Shown here in pieces: positions 58,370 to 64,000 of a stretch of DNA of 64,000 nucleotides. Position 1 is the first letter of the stretch. The number at the start of each line of letters is the position of its first letter. This DNA is from Agapanthus africanus. Its lineage: Eukaryota > Streptophyta > Magnoliopsida > Asparagales > Amaryllidaceae. The stretch covers positions 137,169,546-137,233,545 of the forward strand of contig CM057338.1 of NCBI GenBank assembly GCA_030015575.1, given 5' to 3'. Both the position numbers and the translations under genes were made by a program. The notes under the pieces are model-generated. The model did not search any database, was not told the origin of the DNA, and saw nothing but the letters and a program-made list of their open reading frames with translations.

Positions 58370-60471
58370 TATTAGTTGTATGTATGCCCTAGAGGCCAGT
58401 ATTTTACAGATGATGTATATTATATTGGATGCTTGGACATATATAAAGATGACTTTCTTGCTCGATATGATAGTATGCTATCTGGTTGCTCTTTATCTTA
58501 ACATGTATACTAGTCTCTTTATACTGTCTTATAGTTACATGTTGGTAAAGCCCTTAGGATGTGTACTTGACTACCTGGACTATGATGCAGATCATACTAG
58601 TGGGGACATGGTAGTCCATAAGTACATCCTTCAAGGTCCCTAGTCGTGGGTGTATCGAGACGGGGCATCGATACACCAGTGTAGACTAGCGTATACGCTT
58701 CTCGACCCATGAGATGGGCGATGGATGATCCCATATCCATTGGTTTTTGATATCAGAGATGGTATGCGGGTGCTCAGTGGAGACTGGGTACACTGGACGG
58801 ACTCGCCGAGAACTCCCAGTTGGTATTATACCTCACGTCAGATGGCAGTTCTCTGGTGACACTTGTACAGGTTAGTCTGTAGACCCGAGATCGTCATAGA
58901 GTCTTGTGTGATTCCCACTGTACTTTGATTTCCACCTTACCACGTCCATGAGGGCGTGCAAAACGGTGGTTTTTGGGTACAGTCCCGAGTCACATGGAGG
59001 CAATGAGCGATAGGAGGGGTTTCGTCTCTCCCGGTATTAGGGGTTGATGTTGCGCTGTGCTCGATTGGCTGTAACAGGGAAGTCCCTGGCCAGGGCTGAT
59101 TGGAGATTTACTGGTAAGTGTTACCAGTAGTTTCTCGACCCGTTATGAGCCTCACATCGGCACGACTTATCAATTATTGGGGTCTGACGTTTACCACCCC
59201 TAGACTTGATATGCGACATATCAGACGAGGAGACCGGACTGTACGGGAAGTGTTGCCGATTGGCTCGACGGGAGTTGTAGCAGGTTCGCTTCTGATCGCT
59301 CAATACCCGGGTGGCCGTTACGTTTAGCTGACCGCTTGCGGCTTGGGGGTGCTTGATATGATCAACACCCACTGCCGGCGTATTGACGAGTCTTAGAGTC
59401 CCACAATGGAGTTTCCTAGTCAAGGAGAAACGTTGTGGTGCGCGTATGTGATATGCGCATGGACCCGATTAAAATGCACGTATAGGATACCATATATTGA
59501 TCGGGCGGCTTGCTTTTGGTGGGGTCATATGTGATATGACCGGATTGATAAATCAAGTGTTGATTTATTAATTAACCATTAATTTCTCACTTGAAATCCT
59601 TTCTTGAGTTTGATGGATGTATGCATGCATGTATGCCTTCTTTTTTATTCATGCACATATGGTGTACATATACACATACATACATACATACATCCTTCAT
59701 GGTTGTACATACATGAAAATGGTGGCAATATAAGACTCACACCATGGTTTTATTTATGGATTTTATTGCATTTGATTTAAAACAAAAAGGAAAAGGGAAA
59801 ATGGTCATTATTGATTTGTTTCTACACTCTTCTTTTGACCTAACCATCCTCACCCACCTTTTAACCTAGGGTAAACTTTCCTTTTGTGTTTTAACTCAAG
59901 TTCAAATATTCATTGTTTAAACCATGGTTTGAGATGAGAACAAGAAAATATATAAACATATATTTTCATTTTTCTTGAATAAGAGTTATTCATTCACTCT
60001 TGAAAAAGTTATGGCCATCATCTTCTTCTTCCTCTCTCATTTTGCTCTCTAGATTTTTGTAGTGAGCAATATACTCATCAAGAAAGGATTTTGAAGTGAG
60101 AAAGAGAACCACAACATCATTCTACACAAGTCTAGCCCACTTGTTTGGAGTGTTAGCTTCATTTCATTCTCTTGATCGGGCGAAGTTGCAAGCTTGGACA
60201 AAGCGGACTCCGGGTGGATCATCGGTGACCTAGAGGAGTTCAAGAGGACCCGTTTCCAAACCCCAAGTAGCCGAGGAGTCTAGCGTAGGGAGCTACAAAG
60301 GTTGTACTCTCAAAACCCTAGCTTTTCTTGCTTATGTTGATATGCAAAAGTTTTAGAAACCCTAATTTTCTAGGAACGATTCTATGTTCGTTAACTTAGC
60401 ACCCTAAAAATTCAACTTTTGGTTCATGTGATGCTTCCAAACCCTTCATGAGGTGCTAGGCTAACCCAACA
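58370..60471 (+). repeat. 3' LTR of the copia element
   Basis: Partner of 50225-52346, preceded by the tract AAGCGGGAGATT. Near its end one segment (about 60240-60275) differs more strongly from the 5' LTR than the rest. Confidence 0.88.
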
Positions 60472-60897
60472 GTTGCCATTATAGAGGCAACGTTTAGTTT
60501 AAGGACATTTCGGTCCGTTTATGATCATTTGGTCGGGGAGCTACATAACTCATTCCTTCCAACGTTTTCTTGCCGAGGCGCTGCTGCATGTTTTTTGTAT
60601 GCATGGACACTTCATGCCTTAGGCTGTCTTCACCTTCTTTGACTGCTTCATCTATCATCGTGCCAATCGGGTTGTTTTGCGGGAAGTACCGGGCATTTTA
60701 CACATTACCTTCCCCCTGCCCATCAATGCCACTTTCCGATACCGATGGAGCATTTTATTCATATACAACGAATATGCCCCCTGTGTATATTTCGGGAGGG
60801 CGAGTACCCATGTCGTCGCTATTTTAGTGATATGTTTCTTCAGAGCCGCTCATTTTCTGTTGAGCGTTGGCGAAAAATGCCACCTTGCCTCCGCTTT
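60472..60897. other. G interior next to the copia insertion
   Basis: One unit of AGTTTAAGGACATTTCGGTC, then unrecognised sequence. No supported gene; open frames on plus overlap and lack any family motif. Confidence 0.4.
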
Positions 60898-61482
60898 TCA
60901 TTCATCTTCATCGGATGATGAAGGGTTTTGACCCATCTGATCCAATCGAGTCATTTTATCCATGAGCTCTTGAATGGTCTTCGGCTTGAAGAGGGCCATA
61001 AATGGGAACACCTTTGAATTTGGGTCAAAGGTGGCCACGAACATTCCCACGGCTGCAGTTTTGTCGATGCGTTGCTCGTATTTTGACCAGAGATTTTGCC
61101 ATCGAGTAACATATTGAACCCAGATCTCATTCGGTCCAACCGTTTCGTTGACCAACGCCGCTACGGTAGTGTGTTTATTCACACTAGCGAACTTCTAACA
61201 GAAGAGTGTATCCATCTCATCGAAGGTCTTTACGGAATCATTTGGGAATCCCGCGTACCATTCGAAGAAGATTCCTGTCAGGCTGCTGACGAACTGTCGG
61301 AGGAGCAATATGTCATTTCCTCCGGTGTTGCCGCACATGGATTTAAAACGCGCGATGTGCTGGTGAGGATTTCCAGTTCCTTTGTACATGTGGAACGTTG
61401 GAAGTATGTATTCTGGAGGGTACTGTATTTGATCGTAACATGCCGGATACGGTCGCCCAGTTTTGACAGTTTGGCCAGCCAC
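60898..61482 (-). pseudogene. Gag domain of element G
   Basis: Minus strand. The upstream piece has YILPTFHMYKGTGNPHQHIA, RFKSMCGNTGGNDILLLRQF and VSSLTGIFFEWYAGFPNDSV; the following piece has WVQYVTRWQNLWSKYEQRID, AAVGMFVATFDPNSKVFPFM and PKTIQELMDKMTRLDQ. This is the Ty3/gypsy gag family (PF03732), matching the fossil at 296-370. No zinc knuckle or pol follows toward lower coordinates; the copia element is inserted 430 bp further on. Broken in a few places. Confidence 0.75.
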
Positions 61483-61714
61483 TTCACTAGCTTGATGAGC
61501 TCGTATTTGTTGAGCTATATTGTCATCGAGAGCGACCTTGGAGATTGTTTCCTCCTTAGCTGCTGATAGAGCCGGAAGAGGGTTTGATGTTCCCTTCTGT
61601 CATCCTCGATAATTATCGGTGGATCTTCAGCTGGAGGTTCTGGCTGGATCATCATTCTAACCATATCTTGGAACAAAAGTGCCATCTGCATTAGCAGCCT
61701 GTTACGCGGCTTCC

Positions 61715-62334
61715 TTATCCTTTCTTTCCATCACCCTTCACAGGAACTCTGTATCGGTCTCCTACTCCCGGCGCTGCTCTGATGCTGACTTCGGACTTTC
61801 TTTCTGTCCGGTGGGTGCGGCCATTTTCGTCAGCATCTCCTAGAGCTTTTGTTGTTGGTCCTGAGCTTTTATCAATGACCGAGTTTGCGGCCGATGACCC
61901 ACGGTAGCACGGCTTTCCTCTTTCCCGGAAGCCATGTAGACCGTGTGTACAACCATTCCCCCAGACTTGGGGCGTTTGGGTCCGGCGCCTTTGGAATTTG
62001 CCACAGGCAATGAGATTTTCTCCGGCCTCCTCCTTTTGTGGGAGGTCGAGGTTGAAGGAGCCATTGTAACAGGCGCCTGTGTGAACGAGGCCTTCCGTGG
62101 TATGGCGGAGGGATGGTCCTCCTCTTGTCGAAACTTCATTTTCTTCGGTCGACGAGAGCGGTCTTTGTTGATCATAGAGTCCTGGACTTTCCGCCAGACC
62201 CTGTGAATTTGGGAGGAGAGCCATTGAGGGGACTGCTCCATCTTTTCCTGCGTCATGTTTTCAGCACGTGGTGAAGATTTCTTCAGCACTGCGGTTGGGG
62301 AGTTCTTTCGCACCCTCCAAAAGAAGAAAGCCAA
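61715..62334 (-). pseudogene. Basic linker region of the G gag polyprotein
   Basis: Minus strand, Lys/Arg/Ser-rich: FFWRVRKNSPTAVLKKSSPR, QIHRVWRKVQDSMINKDRSR and APSTSTSHKRRRPEKISLPV (nuclear-signal-like KRRRPEK). Homologous to 953-1490. A Gln-rich helix (AQDQQQKL) follows. Function unknown; the basic stretches could bind RNA. Confidence 0.6.
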
Positions 62335-62510
62335 TCCAGATATTAGTTTAGAGCATTGGAAGTAAGCGGTTCAAAACTGTTCCCAGTTGGAACAGCATCG
62401 TCAACTTTCACCATTGGAGTTGGTGGAGTAAGTCCAGAGGGGGAGTTTCCCCCGACTTTCCTCACTCGGCGCCAGTGGCGACGTCGAGCATGTCTTGCAG
62501 ACGGGACCAC

Positions 62511-63129
62511 CTAAGTTGTAGAAGCGGCTCCGTTATGCCCAAAGCTTTGATTAGGGGCTACTGCTGGTGCCAGTCTGTCGAAGACCGACGTCCGTTGAAA
62601 GTGAACGACCAATCTTTCGAAGGCCGACTTTTTGGTAGGGGAAGCACTTTTGATGACTTCACCCGTAGCAGGAGTTGGCACGGCCACTCTTGCGAAGACC
62701 GATCCTTTGGTAGGAGAAGCACCTTTGACGACTTCACCTGCCGGAGGAGTTGGGAGGACTATTCGTTTTAAGATAGTCCTTTCAGGTATCGCGAGCCTCT
62801 TTGCGGGCCCACTTGAATTTTGGCTCAGCCTGTTGAAGACTAAAGTGGCAGACTTGGATGACCCGTTGAGAGGAGCCGTGGTGATTGCAAGTCGATCAAA
62901 GACCAGCTTCTTTGGAACTTTTTGTGGCGGCACTGGGGTGATGAAGCTTGCTGGTGGGAGCATAGTCCCAAAGAACAATCCAGTGGTGGCCTGAGTCACC
63001 TGTTCCACCGGCAATTACAAGATGCAGGCCGCATTCGGCCCGTATGTCAATCCTCCAGTTGGGGCGGAGTGGGAGTTGCTGTTGCAGTTGCAGTTGGAAG
63101 CCATTGATTTCCACTTCTTCTTTCTGCAT
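62511..63129 (-). pseudogene. N-terminal FxRL-repeat region of the G gag polyprotein
   Basis: Minus strand. Repeated units: KLVFDRLAIT, ATLVFNRLSQN, TPPAGEVVKGASPTKGSVFA, TPATGEVIKSASPTKKSAFE and TSVFDRLAPAV. The same repeats occur at 9214-9900. Series of S-V-F-D/E-R-L motifs are known from Tat/Ogre-type polyproteins. It lies between the PBS and the gag domain, as expected for the polyprotein start. Confidence 0.65.
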
Positions 63130-63236
63130 AGGAGCAAGACACCAAATCCTAGTACCTCAAATCCAAGGGCAAGCATAACAAACCGTGATTTTGTTCGCGA
63201 ATACGACACGCGAAGTGTGGAGTGGAAAGAGAAAAA

Positions 63237-63255
63237 GGTCCCACCGGGCATGCCA
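63237..63255 (-). other. PBS of element G
   Basis: The minus strand reads TGGCATGCCCGGTGGGACC, five bases (GATTC) from the LTR end, as in the copy at 9926-9944. Confidence 0.7.
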
Positions 63256-63260
63256 GAATC

Positions 63261-64000
63261 TGTTTACCGCTGAAAGACGCGACCGGGACGTTGGGAGGTC
63301 TGGCCTGAATTTTGGGGGCAGATGCTATTTGGATTTATCCCTCCACCTCTCCGAAGATGCCAAGTTGATTTATGGCACCGTGTATCGGAGGTTATGACGG
63401 ATGCGGCCGTTATAGCAGACTTCATCAGATTCCCTCTCATGCGAGAGGTTTTTGATTGTGGGGACACTCTTCCCTTCAGGCGCAAGCCCCTGCAGTTAAT
63501 TACGTTAACGCATCGTGATAACCACTTTCTCCTGCTTTAGAAGATCACTTCGTGTCGTATGTGTTTGTTTTCTTTTTGGTTGCTCATGGATTGTATACGG
63601 AGACTAATTTATGTTGTTGCCCGTAGGGCATGGATTGTCCAAATCCGTATATCTTAGATTTGGGTTTGTTTTATTTAAGGATCGTTAATCCAGTTTGAGA
63701 TTAATATCAACTTAAATGTTTGTGAGCAGTTGGGGCTTGATTGGTTTTTTTAAGGATACGTTAGTCTAATTTGAGACTAAGATCTACTTGACGGGGTTTT
63801 AGGATTATCTTTTTGTTTCGGATCCAACAAAAGAGTATTTGGGCTCTATTGTTTTAGTTTAGAGACATTTCGGTCCATTATCACCATTTTGGAGGCGGCG
63901 TTTTAGTTTGAGAACATTACGGTCTGTTGATCACCATTTTGGAGGTGAGATTTTAGTTTAAGGACGTCTCAGTCCGTTGATCATCATTTTGGAGGTGAGA
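63261..64000 (-). repeat. 5' LTR of element G, cut by the window end
   Basis: The plus strand starts TGTTTACCGCTGAAAGACGC and follows 13794 onward closely (GGGGGCAGATGCTATTTGG, ACTTCGTGTCGT, GATTGTATACGGAGAC). It ends within the AGTTTAAGGACG subrepeats; the rest lies beyond 64000. Confidence 0.75.

Larger units (their letters stand above)
50225..60471 (+). mobile_element. Ty1/copia LTR retrotransposon
   Basis: LTRs about 50225-52346 and 58370-60471, very similar (about 2% different by eye, plus small indels), both ending CTAACCCAACA. The PBS TGGTATCAGAGC at 52348-52359 is the initiator-tRNA-Met type. Protease, integrase, RT and RNase H are present in copia order. GTTGC at 50220-50224 and 60472-60476 is a probable target duplication; the exact LTR start is uncertain by about 10 bp. 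No gag was recognised between 52360 and 55049. It looks recent and nearly whole in pol, with at least one break. Confidence 0.9.
13794..64000 (-). mobile_element. Element G: large non-autonomous gypsy element with antisense PMD gene
   Basis: Inferred composite on the minus strand: 5' LTR from beyond 64000 to 63261, PBS 63237-63255, gag region to 60898, long repeat-rich interior, antisense PMD gene (17112-36852, read on plus), polypurine tract near 16279-16290 and 3' LTR 13794-16278. No G pol was recognised. Elements C with D, E, F and the copia element are inserted in it and account for over half its length. Plant Tat-lineage gypsy elements are known to carry extra ORFs, some antisense between pol and the 3' LTR, and PMD proteins are known from transposable elements; the layout fits both. 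That all parts belong to one insertion is inference; the right end lies outside the window. Confidence 0.5.

Overview
The window is plant nuclear DNA built almost entirely of nested LTR retrotransposons. The evidence is Ty3/gypsy and Ty1/copia polyproteins, primer-binding sites matching plant tRNA-Asp and initiator tRNA-Met, 5-bp target-site duplications, and a plant mobile domain (PMD) gene with 70-80 bp GT-AG introns. I see no convincing independent host gene, no rRNA or complete tRNA gene, and no CRISPR array. The species cannot be named from this; such stacking suggests a gene-poor part of a large angiosperm genome. The names A, C, D, E, F and G are labels used only in this annotation.

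Layout. 1-295 is the end of a G-family LTR. 296-9949 is a minus-strand gypsy gag-region fossil split by element A (1540-9208, duplication CCTCA). 9950-11436 is a G-family LTR. 11437-13793 is a plus-strand gypsy gag-to-RNase H fragment. From 13794 to beyond the window end lies a large minus-strand element G: 3' LTR 13794-16278, an antisense PMD gene with its own promoter (17112-36852), tandem repeats, a gag region (60898-63236), PBS 63237-63255 and the start of the 5' LTR (63261-64000). No G pol was found. Into G are inserted element C (21158-36333, AGACG, inside a PMD exon), which itself carries D (23528-30192, ACCGT); element E (38771-46071, GGTCT); a solo LTR F (46384-49644, CTGTA); and a copia element (50225-60471, probable duplication GTTGC).

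A, C, D and E belong to one non-autonomous group. They share a tRNA-Asp PBS, one acidic ORF of unknown function, no recognisable pol, and a long conserved 3' non-coding region, but carry at least three LTR types. Reading across them shows several RNA-like structures: a covarying leader hairpin shared with the copia element, paired GC palindromes about 30 bp apart found both upstream of LTR TATA boxes and in leaders, an AGGA-loop hairpin just after the ORF, and a three-hairpin block before the polypurine tract. A separate oddity is a dense chain of perfect short palindromes around 15640-16980. All of this comes from reading by eye; no alignment, folding or database search was run.
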